NCBI RefSeq assembly: GCF_001482385.1
Contig: NZ_CP013611.1
Location: 3,041,001-3,105,000, forward strand
Direction of reading: 5' to 3'
Length of the DNA: 64,000 nt
From: Pseudoalteromonas rubra
GTDB lineage: Bacteria; Pseudomonadota; Gammaproteobacteria; Enterobacterales; Alteromonadaceae
Both the position numbers and the translations under genes were made by a program. Within the stretch, counting starts at the first letter, position 1. Each line of letters begins with the position of its first letter. Below the pieces are notes generated by a model. That model worked only from the letters and a program-made list of their open reading frames with translations. It searched no databases and was not told the origin of the DNA. Shown one piece after another: positions 39,064 to 48,249 of this stretch.

Positions 39064-40791
39064 CTAAAACGGGAAAACTAACGGGATCAGCGTCAGCACA
39101 GTGATCGAGTAAATGATTGAGAGCGGCAGGCCGACGGTCACATAATCTTTGATCCGGTAATTGCCTGCACTGTATACCATCAGATTAGTCTGATAGCCAA
39201 AAGGGGAAATAAAACTGGCTGATGCGCCAAAGGCGACAGCCATCACAAAAGGTAGCGGGTTCACACCAAAACCAATCGCCAGAGCGTATGCAACAGGGAA
39301 TGACAGCGCAGCTGCCGCATTGTTGGTGATCAATTCAGTGAACACCACCGTCATCACAAAAATGGCGATAAAGGCACCATACGGGCCAAAGTCGCCTAGT
39401 ACATAAAACAGCGCATCGGAAATCTGCCCGGCTAACCCTGTGTCTATCATCAGTTTAGCCAAGCCAATGGCACTGCCTACAATGGCGAGCAGCTCAATGG
39501 GAAAACGACGTTTCATTTCGCTGACTTTGATGGAGCCAAACAGCACCAGTCCGAGTAATAAAACCATCAGGCCTTTGACTAAAGGCACAACATCGAAGAT
39601 ACCCAGGCCGAGCACGGCAACAAAGGCAGCCATCACTTTATTTGATTGTGGCTGCGTTAAATGGGTTTGCAGGTCCAGGCCTGAGATATAAACAAATTCG
39701 CGTTTTAGATCTGGTAGCTGATAAAAATCTCCGCCAGGGGCGAGGATTAAAGAATCCCCTGCCTGCAGTTTAACCTGACCCAGGCCACCAGGCAGGCGGT
39801 CGTGACCACGGCGAATGGCTATCACCGCGGCATGAAACTGTTCGCGAAAGCGGATCTCTTTGAGTGTTTTGCCTAAAAATTTAGACGACTGACTGATCAC
39901 CACTTCGACCAGGTGCTCAGCGTCTTTTTCGTGTTTGTCGTGCACCACCTGTAAGCCGTCGAAGCGGCGCAATAAAGGTACCGATTTGATGTCGCCGACA
40001 AACAGCAGCACATCACCCTGTTGTATTTCCTGTTGTGGTGTGACCGCACAAATACGGCGCTCGCCGCGGATGATCTCAGCGAGGAATAAATCACGCAGAT
40101 CACGCAGGCCATTTTCTTCAACTGTCCGGCCAATCAGTTTAGAGCCCGCGGTGACTTTCCCTTCCAGGTAAAAAGGCACAACTTCTTCTTCTTTGCGGCC
40201 GTGATCGGGCAAAAACTTCAGTAATAAAATGATGGTAACTAGGCCCACACCCAGCGCACCAATACCGACCAGCGTAAAGTCAAAAAAACCCAATGGTGCC
40301 ATACCGGCCTCAATGGCGAAACCATTGACGATTAAATTGGTTGAGGTGCCGATCAGGGTCAGTGTCCCCCCCAGGATAGCGGTATAGGACAGTGGCAATA
40401 ATAGCTTAGATGGAGAGTGGGTTTTACTGTCTTTGATGGTACTGATCAAAGACGCCACCACGGCAGTGTTGTTGGTAAAAGACGACAAAAAAGCCGTGGA
40501 TAACCCCAGTTTCATTACCGAGCGTGCCAGAGAGCCGTTGGCCAGTGAACGCGCCAGGTATTGCACCAGAGTCGTTTTTTCGATGGCGATAGACACCAGG
40601 ATCAGTAAAACCAGTGTGATCAGCGACGGGTTTGCATAGTTGACCAGCATGGTTTCCAGATCGATAAGTCCTGCCAGGTAAGCGCTGCTGATGGCGCCAA
40701 CAAATAACCAGGCCGGGTTGAGCCGCGTGCCAAAAAGGCACGCGACCAGCACGAGCATGATGCCTGTTAAGATGATCTGCTCTAGCAGCAT
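39064..40791 (-). CDS. SLC13-family permease with two RCK_C (TrkA-C) domains
   Basis: A 575-residue membrane protein: hydrophobic helices before about residue 205 and after about 390, with two RCK_C-like regulatory domains between (about 210-380; LFLAEIIRGERRICAVTPQQ, FREQFHAAVIAIRRGHDRLP). GGTLTLIGTSTNLIVNG and FISPFGYQTNLMVYSAGNY are the paired sodium/anion-binding loops of the DASS/SLC13 superfamily. The place between cysN and cysC makes it the likely sulfate importer of this operon; no cysTWA or cysZ is in the window. Substrate is inferred from context. Confidence 0.88.
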   Translation of the reverse strand: MLLEQIILTGIMLVLVACLFGTRLNPAWLFVGAISSAYLAGLIDLETMLVNYANPSLITLVLLILVSIAIEKTTLVQYLARSLANGSLARSVMKLGLSTAFLSSFTNNTAVVASLISTIKDSKTHSPSKLLLPLSYTAILGGTLTLIGTSTNLIVNGFAIEAGMAPLGFFDFTLVGIGALGVGLVTIILLLKFLPDHGRKEEEVVPFYLEGKVTAGSKLIGRTVEENGLRDLRDLFLAEIIRGERRICAVTPQQEIQQGDVLLFVGDIKSVPLLRRFDGLQVVHDKHEKDAEHLVEVVISQSSKFLGKTLKEIRFREQFHAAVIAIRRGHDRLPGGLGQVKLQAGDSLILAPGGDFYQLPDLKREFVYISGLDLQTHLTQPQSNKVMAAFVAVLGLGIFDVVPLVKGLMVLLLGLVLFGSIKVSEMKRRFPIELLAIVGSAIGLAKLMIDTGLAGQISDALFYVLGDFGPYGAFIAIFVMTVVFTELITNNAAAALSFPVAYALAIGFGVNPLPFVMAVAFGASASFISPFGYQTNLMVYSAGNYRIKDYVTVGLPLSIIYSITVLTLIPLVFPF

Positions 40792-40821
40792 AGATAACTC
40801 CCGTTAACAGGCATACAGCCG

Positions 40822-42237
40822 TTACTTCAGCTTGCTTAAGTCAAGCGCTTGCCAGTGTGGGAAGTGCTTGCGAACCAGGGCATTCAACTCCAGCTCAAAC
40901 TCGCTGAACTGCTGCTTCTCACTGACTTGCTCATCCAAAATGGCATTGATCATACCAGCGCCTACGGTCAGGTTGCTCAGACGGTCAATCAGGATAAAGG
41001 CTCCGGTTTCGTGGTTATCACGATATACATCGGCAGCAATGGTTTCCGTCAGCTCCAGCGTGACAATGGCAATTTCATTTAGTTGCAGACTGTCGGCTTG
41101 GCCATGCTCCAGGGTGTTGACGTCAATCGTGTGGTCAATCTGCTTCACGATGGCAGCCGTACTCTTCGCGCCCAGCTTGAAGTTGTACGTTTTACCCAAC
41201 ACCAGGGGTGCTTCGTGCATCCATACCAGCTTGGCCTGGATCAGGTTGGTTGCCTTAGTCGATGAGCCTGCCGGGACAATCACATCACCCCGACTAACAT
41301 CCACTTCGTCGTTCAAAGTGATGGTCAGTGCCTGGCCGGTTTCTGCTTGCTCGAGGTTGCCGTCGAACGTCACCAGTTCTTTGATGGTGCTGGTTTTACC
41401 TGAAGGTAAAATCTTAACCGCCTGACCAACACTTAGCGCGCCAGAGGTCAACGTGCCCTGAAAACCACGGAAGTCCAGGTTAGGGCGTACTACATACTGC
41501 ACCGGGAAGCGGGCTTCAAATGCACTGTTTGGTTCCGCGGCCGGAGAGTCTTCCAGCAGCGCCATTAGTGGTTGATCGGTGTAGTAAGGCGTGTGCTCAG
41601 AGCGAGTAACAACGTTGTCACCTTTCAGAGCCGAAATAGGCACAAACTTGATGTCATTGACGTCCAGTTGCTCAGCAAACTGCAGGTAATCGGCTTTGAT
41701 TTTCTCGAACACGGCTTCATCAAAGTCAACGATATCCATTTTGTTGATGGCCACAACAAATTGCTTGATACCCAGTGAGTCACAGATGAAGCTGTGGCGT
41801 TTAGTCTGGATCTGTACACCATAGCGGGCATCCACCAGAATAATTGCCAGATCACTGGTTGAAGCACCCGTTACCATGTTACGAGTATACTGTTCGTGTC
41901 CCGGTGTATCGGCAATGATGAATTTACGCTTCGCAGTTGAGAAATAGCGATACGCCACATCAATGGTGATCCCTTGCTCTCGCTCTGCCTGCAAACCATC
42001 AACCAGCAACGCAAGATCCAGTTCTTCACCAGCGTTACCGACTTTTTCATTGTCTTTGTGCAGCGCTGCCAGCTGATCTTCATAGATTTGGTGGCTGTCG
42101 TGCAGCAAACGACCGATCAGGGTGGACTTACCATCGTCTACACTGCCGCAGGTCATCATGCGCAACAGGCTTTTGTCCTGTTGGCGTGATAAATAGGTTT
42201 CGATCCCCAGTTCTTTTACTTCATTTGCGGTAGACAT
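40822..42237 (-). CDS. cysN: Sulfate adenylyltransferase large subunit
   Basis: A 471-residue EF-Tu-like GTPase that drives ATP sulfurylase. G1 is CGSVDDGKSTLIGRLLHD, G3 is ADTPGHEQY and G4 is NKMD, followed by two beta-barrel domains. There is no fused CysC domain. It starts one base into the cysD stop (TAATG), so the two subunits are coupled in translation. Confidence 0.96.
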   Translation of the reverse strand: MSTANEVKELGIETYLSRQQDKSLLRMMTCGSVDDGKSTLIGRLLHDSHQIYEDQLAALHKDNEKVGNAGEELDLALLVDGLQAEREQGITIDVAYRYFSTAKRKFIIADTPGHEQYTRNMVTGASTSDLAIILVDARYGVQIQTKRHSFICDSLGIKQFVVAINKMDIVDFDEAVFEKIKADYLQFAEQLDVNDIKFVPISALKGDNVVTRSEHTPYYTDQPLMALLEDSPAAEPNSAFEARFPVQYVVRPNLDFRGFQGTLTSGALSVGQAVKILPSGKTSTIKELVTFDGNLEQAETGQALTITLNDEVDVSRGDVIVPAGSSTKATNLIQAKLVWMHEAPLVLGKTYNFKLGAKSTAAIVKQIDHTIDVNTLEHGQADSLQLNEIAIVTLELTETIAADVYRDNHETGAFILIDRLSNLTVGAGMINAILDEQVSEKQQFSEFELELNALVRKHFPHWQALDLSKLK

Positions 42238-43136
42238 TAGAAATACCCCTCACGTTTTTTCTTCTCCATTGACCCGGATGAATCATGGTCGATGACCCGG
42301 CCTTCACGCTCTGATGAGGTCGATAACAACATTTCTTCGATGATCCCGGTCAGGGTGTTTGCTTCTGACTCAACTGCACCGGTCAGCGGGTAGCAGCCTA
42401 GTGTCCGGAAACGTACCGACTTCAACTCCGGTACTTCACCTTCCTCCAGCGGCATACGCTCGTCGTCAACCATGATTAACGTACCATCACGCTCAACCAC
42501 AGGTCGTTTCTCTGCCAGATACAACGGCACGATCTCGATGTTTTCCTGATAGATATATTGCCAGATATCCAGCTCAGTCCAGTTTGACAGCGGGAATACT
42601 CGGATACTTTCGCCCGGGTTTACCTGACCGTTGTAGGTATTCCACAGCTCAGGGCGCTGATTTTTCGGGTCCCAGCGATGGTGTTTGTCGCGGAAAGAAT
42701 AGACTCGCTCTTTCGCGCGCGATTTCTCTTCATCACGGCGCGCACCACCAAATGCAGCATCGAAGCCGTACTTGTTTAGTGCCTGTTTAAGGCCCTGGGT
42801 TTTCATGATGTCAGTGTGCTTGGCTGAGCCGTGCGTGAATGGACCAACGCCCATCTCTAACCCTTCCGGGTTTTTATGCACAATCAGGTCAAAGTTATAT
42901 TCTTTGGCCAGACGATCTCGAAACTCTATCATCTCGCGGAATTTCCAGTCCGTGTCTACATGCAGCAGAGGGAAAGGGATCTTTGCCGGGAAAAACGCTT
43001 TACGTGCTAAGTGAAGGAGTACCGATGAGTCTTTACCTATGGAGTAAAGCATCACTGGGTTTTCAAACTCAGCAGCGACTTCGCGAATAATCTTTATACT
43101 TTCAGCCTCAAGTTGCTGAAGGTGAGTTAAAGCCAT
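42237..43136 (-). CDS. cysD: Sulfate adenylyltransferase small subunit
   Basis: A 299-residue PAPS-reductase-fold enzyme that, with CysN, forms adenosine 5'-phosphosulfate. The PP-loop [37 protein letters not shown] and [19 protein letters not shown] are diagnostic. Gene order cysG-cysD-cysN on the minus strand is a common arrangement. Confidence 0.96.
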   Translation of the reverse strand: MALTHLQQLEAESIKIIREVAAEFENPVMLYSIGKDSSVLLHLARKAFFPAKIPFPLLHVDTDWKFREMIEFRDRLAKEYNFDLIVHKNPEGLEMGVGPFTHGSAKHTDIMKTQGLKQALNKYGFDAAFGGARRDEEKSRAKERVYSFRDKHHRWDPKNQRPELWNTYNGQVNPGESIRVFPLSNWTELDIWQYIYQENIEIVPLYLAEKRPVVERDGTLIMVDDERMPLEEGEVPELKSVRFRTLGCYPLTGAVESEANTLTGIIEEMLLSTSSEREGRVIDHDSSGSMEKKKREGYF

Positions 43137-43179
43137 TGTCGTCGTCCTACTTAATACTAAAAATAAAGTGGTTCATGCG

Positions 43180-44601
43180 TCAGGCGATCTTAGCGAGCGG
43201 CTGAGCGTAACTTGCAATTTGTTCTGTTTTACCAAACCAGGCCAGTTCCTGATGCAATGCAGCGACCTCGCCAATGATCAGCAATGCCGGTGACTGGATA
43301 TTATTGGCTTCGATTTGTGCTGCCAGCTGGCCAAGCTCAGTGGTCACAACACGCTGCGACTTGCGGGTGCCATTTTCGACGATGGCTACCGGCGTGTGTT
43401 CACTGCGGCCATGGGCCAGTAGTTGGGCCTGAATATGCGGAGATTTAATCACCCCCATATAAATGGCCAGGGTCTGATTCGGTTTGGCCAGCGACTGCCA
43501 GTCCAACTCCTGGCCCTCTTTTTTACAGTGTCCTGTGACAAACTGAATCGCCTGAGCGTGGTCTCGGTGTGTCAGCGGAATACCTGCATAGGCACTGCAC
43601 CCTGCAGCAGCTGTGATGCCCGGGACTATCTGATAGCGGATGTTAGCCGCAGCCAGTACCTGAACTTCTTCGCCACCTCGGCCGTAAATAAACGGGTCAC
43701 CGCCTTTGATACGGCATACCTTTTTACCTTGCTGGGCCAGCTCAACCAGCATCTGGTTGGTGTCTTCTTGTTTAACACTGTGGTGCCCCGCACGCTTACC
43801 GACACAGATGAGGTCGGCATCGCGTCTGACCAACTCCATAATTTCATCGGACACTAGGTAGTCATACACCACAACATCAGCTTGTTGCATCAATTGTAGT
43901 GCTTTGAGCGTCAGTAGTTCAGGATCGCCTGGGCCTGCGCCTACGACATAGACTTCGCCTTGTGGCTCTGCGGTGTCGTCCAGCATGTCATGCAGCTGCT
44001 GTTGCGCACCTTGTGTGTCTCCGCTTTGTACTTTACTGACGACATGTGAGTCGAATACCCGCTCCCAGAATTGACGGCGATCCGCAAAATGCTTAAAACG
44101 GCCTTTGACCTTGTCTCTAAATCCGCCAACCAGTTCGGCCAGTGGACCGATATGTTGTGGGATCAGGGTTTCGAGCTTTTCTCTTAAACGGCGCGCCAAT
44201 ACAGGCGCTGTACCGGCACTTGAAATCGCAATCGTAATTGGATTGCGGTCAACGATAGACGGGAAAATAAAGCTACACTTTGGCTGGTCATCAACCACAT
44301 TGACGAAAATATTGCGCGCATCCGCAGCATCTCGCACTTGTGCGTTGACATCATCGTTGTCGGTGGCAGCGATAACCAGTGCCATGCTGTCAACGGCTTC
44401 GGCGTTAAAGTAAGCTGTCTTCAGATACAGTTCGCCTTCTTCAGACAACTGTATGAGTTCGTTGCAGAATTCAGGGGCCAGTACAGTTACATCGGCGCGC
44501 GCTTTCAGCAGCGCGCGGATCTTTCTCAGTGCAACTTCACCGCCGCCGACGACCAGCACGGGTTTGTTGTCCAACTTGGTAAAGATAGGTAAGTACTGCA
44601 C
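43180..44601 (-). CDS. cysG: Siroheme synthase (multifunctional)
   Basis: A 473-residue fusion. The N-terminal half (about 1-205) is the NAD-dependent dehydrogenase/ferrochelatase with VLVVGGGEVALRKIR; the C-terminal half (about 215-465) is uroporphyrinogen III methyltransferase with VYVVGAGPGDPELLTLKAL, GGDPFIYGRGGEE and PGITAAAGCSAYAGIPLTHR. It makes siroheme for sulfite (and nitrite) reductase. It is the first gene of the minus-strand cys operon. Confidence 0.96.
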   Translation of the reverse strand: MQYLPIFTKLDNKPVLVVGGGEVALRKIRALLKARADVTVLAPEFCNELIQLSEEGELYLKTAYFNAEAVDSMALVIAATDNDDVNAQVRDAADARNIFVNVVDDQPKCSFIFPSIVDRNPITIAISSAGTAPVLARRLREKLETLIPQHIGPLAELVGGFRDKVKGRFKHFADRRQFWERVFDSHVVSKVQSGDTQGAQQQLHDMLDDTAEPQGEVYVVGAGPGDPELLTLKALQLMQQADVVVYDYLVSDEIMELVRRDADLICVGKRAGHHSVKQEDTNQMLVELAQQGKKVCRIKGGDPFIYGRGGEEVQVLAAANIRYQIVPGITAAAGCSAYAGIPLTHRDHAQAIQFVTGHCKKEGQELDWQSLAKPNQTLAIYMGVIKSPHIQAQLLAHGRSEHTPVAIVENGTRKSQRVVTTELGQLAAQIEANNIQSPALLIIGEVAALHQELAWFGKTEQIASYAQPLAKIA

Positions 44602-44712
44602 GCTGTTGCCCCTTAAACATCGTAAAACTTGATATAAGCCAACTCTGGCTTTTTCTAGAGTGGCAGAATATCCCGCGTACTGGCAGGGAAAAAATAACTT
44701 AAACCCAGTTTT

Positions 44713-44729
44713 TATAACTAAAAGTTATA
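44713..44729. promoter_or_regulatory. Palindrome upstream of cysG, possible CysB site
   Basis: TATAACT-AAA-AGTTATA is a perfect 7-bp inverted repeat about 112 bases before the cysG start, in AT-rich DNA. CysB sites are AT-rich and poorly conserved, so the assignment is a guess. The rest of the 452-bp gap 44602-45053 is described under the deoC leader. Confidence 0.3.
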
Positions 44730-44907
44730 TAAAACGAAGTAAAAAAGCTTACCTCATATATATCAAGGGGTTTAGCGTGATAGCACACACTTGTTCACAG
44801 TTATAGCTATTGGTTATGAGTTATAATTTCCATAATTTAGAGTTTGGCGGGCATGTTGACATCTCAGTGAAGCGCTATGTTTGCTGATTTTTGGCCAGAT
44901 GGGAGGG

Positions 44908-45035
44908 GCTGCTTGGTAACATCAGACCGATGTACCTCAGTAAAGGTGCGGACAAATGTCCTGTGGTCCGGTAGGGCAAGCAGCTAACGTTGAGGTCCGA
45001 CTCATATGATGCAGCTTGTCCAGAAGGCAGGCTGT
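44908..45035 (+). promoter_or_regulatory. Structured leader RNA of deoC, type unknown
   Basis: GCTGCTTG (44908-44915) pairs perfectly with CAAGCAGC (44977-44984). The 61 bases between can form three hairpins: ACATC/GATGT (44919-44933), ACCT/AGGT (44934-44947) and GGAC/GTCC (44950-44961), a junction-like layout. Downstream GCAGCTTG (45011-45018) can pair with CAGGCTGT (45028-45035) just before the ribosome site, or in 7 of 8 positions with CAAGCAGC. That gives two mutually exclusive folds. It matches no riboswitch class I know. Transcription in the plus direction is assumed. Confidence 0.4.
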
Positions 45036-45053
45036 AGTTAAAAGGAAACCAAT

Positions 45054-45800
45054 ATGAAAATGCAAGCCGTCGCACGCGAGGTGCTTGGATTAATGGATCT
45101 GACGTCGTTAAACGAGCAAGATAACGAGGCCAGCATCATTGCGTTGTTAGACAGCATTCGCCCCGAATTAGGGCTACCCGCAGCCGTATGTGTGTATCCC
45201 CAGTTTGTCGCGCTGTGCAAACAGGAATTAAGTCGTCGAGGCTGGACTGAGGTAAAGGTGGCGACTGTGACCAACTTTCCCTGTGGCAAGCATTCATTGC
45301 AACAGGTGCTGACACAAACAAAAGAGGCGTTGCAGGCCGGAGCCGATGAAATTGATCTGGTGATGCCTTATCAGCAGTTACAGGCGGGTGATCCGGATAC
45401 GCCCTGGCAATATGTACGCTCAAGCAAACAGTTGTGCGGCAGTCAGGCTAAGTTGAAAGTGATCATTGAGTCCGGCGCCCTTGAAAATACGCAACAAATC
45501 GCGCAGGCCAGCGATGTCGCGATTCTGGCCGGTGCCGACTTCATCAAAACCAGTACCGGTAAGGTGCCAGTAAACGCCACACTGGAGGCAACCAGGGTCA
45601 TGCTGGAGCAGATCCATGTGTCGGGTAAAGCGGTTGGCTTTAAAGCCGCCGGTGGGGTTAAAAGTGTTGAGCAAGCAAGTGATTACTTACAACTTGCAAA
45701 AGAGGTAATGGGTGATAACTGGCTTACCGCCGAGCATTTTCGGTTTGGCGCGTCGAGCTTGTTGCAAGATGTCCATCGGCAGCTGGACAGTGAAGACTAG
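45054..45800 (+). CDS. deoC: Deoxyribose-phosphate aldolase
   Basis: A 248-residue class I aldolase splitting deoxyribose 5-phosphate into acetaldehyde and glyceraldehyde 3-phosphate during nucleoside breakdown. The Schiff-base Lys165 is in ADFIKTSTGK and Lys197 in GFKAAGG; DEIDLVMPYQ is the conserved strand. The length suits the E. coli-type enzyme. No deoA, deoB or deoD follows; the next gene is an orphan. AAAGGAAACC precedes the ATG. Confidence 0.95.
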   Translation: MKMQAVAREVLGLMDLTSLNEQDNEASIIALLDSIRPELGLPAAVCVYPQFVALCKQELSRRGWTEVKVATVTNFPCGKHSLQQVLTQTKEALQAGADEIDLVMPYQQLQAGDPDTPWQYVRSSKQLCGSQAKLKVIIESGALENTQQIAQASDVAILAGADFIKTSTGKVPVNATLEATRVMLEQIHVSGKAVGFKAAGGVKSVEQASDYLQLAKEVMGDNWLTAEHFRFGASSLLQDVHRQLDSED

Positions 45801-45811
45801 CGGAGTGCAAA

Positions 45812-46330
45812 GTGGAGTATGATCAGGCAGTCATACGTGACAGTGAGCGGGAGAAGCTGCAGCTTGAGCATGGGGCTGCAAAACTGTTCATGCGCAGTTA
45901 TGAGCGGCTTACTCATGTTCCGATGCGCCACATCTGGCATAACCAACCTGCCAAACCTGATGTCAGCTGTTACCTGGCACAGTCGCGCCTAGATATTGAA
46001 GTGGCACATCTTTATGCCAGTGAGACAGAGGCCATGGCCGTGCTTGGCCGTCCTTTATCACTCACCATGCAGCGCGAACTGGCGTTAATGGCACAGACTC
46101 CGAGTGCACAGCGGTTGGCTACCGGCCTCGCTCGCCTACTCAAACAAAAAGCGGGTAAACACTATCATTCTCAGTGTGTTTGGTTGTTGATCCGCAATGC
46201 CAGCCCAATGTGGCACCGGGTTGATTTTGAAAATGCGCTACCTGATTTATCCGTGCCTGAAACGCATCCTTTTGAGCAGATCTGGCTACTGTGTGACTTC
46301 TTTTACGGTGATCCACTGCGTTTGTACTAG
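45812..46330 (+). CDS. Protein of unknown function, 172 residues
   Basis: I do not recognise this protein. It starts with GTG (GGAG 7 bases upstream), 11 bp after deoC, so it is likely cotranscribed. The sequence is mostly helical, with Met- and His-rich patches (SYERLTHVPMRHIWHNQPAK, KAGKHYHSQCVWLLIRNASP) and the end WLLCDFFYGDPLRLY. There is no signal peptide or membrane helix. The pattern of conserved-looking Trp, His and Cys residues suggests a folded protein, not a chance frame. Confidence 0.65.
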   Translation: MEYDQAVIRDSEREKLQLEHGAAKLFMRSYERLTHVPMRHIWHNQPAKPDVSCYLAQSRLDIEVAHLYASETEAMAVLGRPLSLTMQRELALMAQTPSAQRLATGLARLLKQKAGKHYHSQCVWLLIRNASPMWHRVDFENALPDLSVPETHPFEQIWLLCDFFYGDPLRLY

Positions 46331-46415
46331 TCAGGAAAGCTACCACTGAATGCAATTCAACGGGTGTGTGCCTGTCTGAAATTGGCACAAATACCGCTTT
46401 GCGCATCTTTTACTC

Positions 46416-46443
46416 TTGTTTTCAGTTTGTTCGTCAGTATAAT
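46416..46443 (+). promoter_or_regulatory. Promoter of tRNA-Trp and possibly secE-nusG
   Basis: TTGTTT (46416-46421), a 16-bp spacer and a perfect TATAAT (46438-46443), 15 bases before the tRNA. Confidence 0.55.
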
Positions 46444-46458
46444 GGGCATCCACTTTGC

Positions 46459-46535
46459 AGGGGCGTAGTTCCAATTGGTAGAACAGCGGTCTCCAAAACC
46501 GATGGTTGCGGGTTCGAGTCCTGCCGCCCCTGCCA
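46459..46535 (+). tRNA. tRNA-Trp (CCA)
   Basis: Starts AGGGGCG and ends CGCCCCTGCCA; the anticodon loop CTCCAAA gives CCA, and the T arm has GTTCGAGTCC. tRNA-Trp just before secE is a conserved arrangement. Confidence 0.95.
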
Positions 46536-46612
46536 CTCTTATAATCAGTCCAAATCTAAAATAATGGGTCTTATCATCACCGCTTATTTGTAAATTTGGA
46601 TTGAAATGGATT

Positions 46613-46642
46613 AACCCTGTTTTTATGCAGGGTTGTTGTGTC
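46613..46642 (+). terminator. Hairpin between tRNA-Trp and secE
   Basis: AACCCTG (46613-46619) pairs with CAGGGTT (46628-46634), followed by GTTGTGT. The weak T tract suggests partial termination or processing. Confidence 0.4.
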
Positions 46643-46665
46643 TGTATTTAAGGTAAAAATAAATT

Positions 46666-47043
46666 ATGAGCACTAATGTTGAAAACCCGTCTAGCTCGAT
46701 GGACACGGTAAAGTGGTTGTTGGCAGTCGTTTTATTGGCTGGCGCAGTTGTTGGTAACTATATGTATGCGGATATCTCAGTATTGACTCGCGCAATTGGC
46801 GTTGTAGTTGCAGTAGGAGCGGCATTGGGTATTGCAGCAACAACAGAAAAAGGGCGAACCTTTATCGCTTTTGCCAAAGAGTCTAGAATTGAGGTTCGCA
46901 AGGTAGTTTGGCCAACGCGTCAGGAAACAACACACACGACCTTTATCGTAATGGCTGCAACAGTAGTAATGGCACTGATCCTGTGGGGATTGGATGGCAT
47001 TCTGTTTCGCGCGGTTGGCTTTTTAACCGGCTTGACCTTGTAA
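46666..47043 (+). CDS. secE: Protein translocase subunit SecE
   Basis: A 125-residue inner membrane protein of the SecYEG channel. Three hydrophobic helices (about 17-35, 40-60, 93-113) match the E. coli-type SecE, and the conserved cytoplasmic amphipathic segment reads FAKESRIEVRKVVWPTRQET. It precedes nusG as usual. Confidence 0.96.
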   Translation: MSTNVENPSSSMDTVKWLLAVVLLAGAVVGNYMYADISVLTRAIGVVVAVGAALGIAATTEKGRTFIAFAKESRIEVRKVVWPTRQETTHTTFIVMAATVVMALILWGLDGILFRAVGFLTGLTL

Positions 47044-47080
47044 CAGGTTAGCGTTTTAACTGGATTGGAGATCTGATCCC

Positions 47081-47638
47081 ATGTCGGATGAGAACAAAGA
47101 AAAGAAATTACGTTGGTACGTAATTCAGGCGTTTTCAGGTTTTGAAAAGCGCGTCGCTCAAACTATTCTTGAGCACATTAAAATCGAAGGTCTGGAAGAG
47201 TACTTCGGTGAAGTACTAGTCCCAACTGAAGAAGTTGTGGAAATGCGTGCCGGACAAAAACGTAAGTCTGAACGTAAATTCTTCCCGGGCTATGTGTTAG
47301 TTGAAATGGTGATGGATGATGCATCCTGGCACCTGGTGAACAGCACACCACGCGTGATGGGCTTTGTTGGTGGTACGTCAGATCGTCCAGCACCAATCAG
47401 CAAAAAAGAAGCCGATCGTATTCTCAATCGCTTGCAGGAGAATGCAGAAGCTCCGAAGCCAGCCACTCTGTTTGAGCCGGGCGAAGTGGTTCGTGTTATC
47501 GATGGTCCATTTGCGGACTTTAACGGTGTTGTGGAAGAGGTTGATTACGAGAAGAGCCGCCTGAAAGTGTCAGTGCTGATCTTCGGCCGTTCTACGCCGG
47601 TTGACCTGGAATTTGGACAGGTTGAACAAGATAAGTAA
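47081..47638 (+). CDS. nusG: Transcription termination/antitermination protein NusG
   Basis: A 185-residue NusG linking RNA polymerase to Rho or to ribosomal S10. The NGN domain ([31 protein letters not shown]) is followed by a C-terminal KOW domain ([20 protein letters not shown]). Normal length. A strong terminator separates it from rplK. Confidence 0.97.
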   Translation: MSDENKEKKLRWYVIQAFSGFEKRVAQTILEHIKIEGLEEYFGEVLVPTEEVVEMRAGQKRKSERKFFPGYVLVEMVMDDASWHLVNSTPRVMGFVGGTSDRPAPISKKEADRILNRLQENAEAPKPATLFEPGEVVRVIDGPFADFNGVVEEVDYEKSRLKVSVLIFGRSTPVDLEFGQVEQDK

Positions 47639-47670
47639 TTTTGTTGTTTAAAACAGCAAAAGTTATTGCC

Positions 47671-47707
47671 AAAGGCCGCTGGTTAATCTATAATCAGCGG
47701 CCTTTTT
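47671..47707 (+). terminator. Terminator after nusG
   Basis: AAAGGCCGCTGGTTA pairs with TAATCAGCGGCCTTTTT, a long GC-rich stem with a T tract. Confidence 0.85.
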
Positions 47708-47814
47708 GTATGTCATTACTATGACGCACAAAAAGACAGTTTTTTAATTGGGAAGCCGTCTGAGTACGCGTCCTCGCGCGCACAAGGCTAAGACCCACAT
47801 AACGAGGTATTATC

Positions 47815-48243
47815 ATGGCTAAAAAAGTTGAAGCTTTAATCAAGCTACAAGTTGCTGCTGGTATGGCTAATCCTAGTCCTCCAGTAGGTCCTGCACTAGG
47901 TCAACACGGTGTAAACATCATGGAATTCTGTAAAGCGTTCAACGCACGTACAGAGTCTATCGAGAAAGGCGCACCGGTTCCTGTAATCATTTCTGTTTAC
48001 AACGACCGTTCTTTCACTTTCGACATGAAAACTCCACCTGCTTCTTACCTTCTTAAGAAAGCAGCTGGTATCAAGTCTGGTTCTGGCCGTCCTAACACTG
48101 AGAAAGTGGGTACTGTTACTCGCGCTCAGCTTGAAGAGATCGTTGAGACTAAACGTCCGGATCTTACTGCTGCTGATATGGATGCAGCTGTACGCACGAT
48201 CGCAGGTTCTGCACGTGCAATGGGCTTGAACGTAGAGGGGTAA
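47815..48243 (+). CDS. rplK: Large ribosomal subunit protein L11
   Basis: A 142-residue L11 of the GTPase-associated centre. [20 protein letters not shown] is the N-terminal signature, and the C-terminal rRNA-binding domain includes [18 protein letters not shown]. The upstream 47708-47814 leader should hold the operon promoter and the L1 feedback site, though I could not delimit them. Confidence 0.97.
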   Translation: MAKKVEALIKLQVAAGMANPSPPVGPALGQHGVNIMEFCKAFNARTESIEKGAPVPVIISVYNDRSFTFDMKTPPASYLLKKAAGIKSGSGRPNTEKVGTVTRAQLEEIVETKRPDLTAADMDAAVRTIAGSARAMGLNVEG

Positions 48244-48249
48244 TTGAGA

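Noticed and set aside
44908..44984. Cobalamin or TPP riboswitch, or a degenerate tRNA, upstream of deoC
   Set aside because: None of the conserved boxes of those riboswitches is present, and the 77-nt length does not come with a T loop or anticodon arm.
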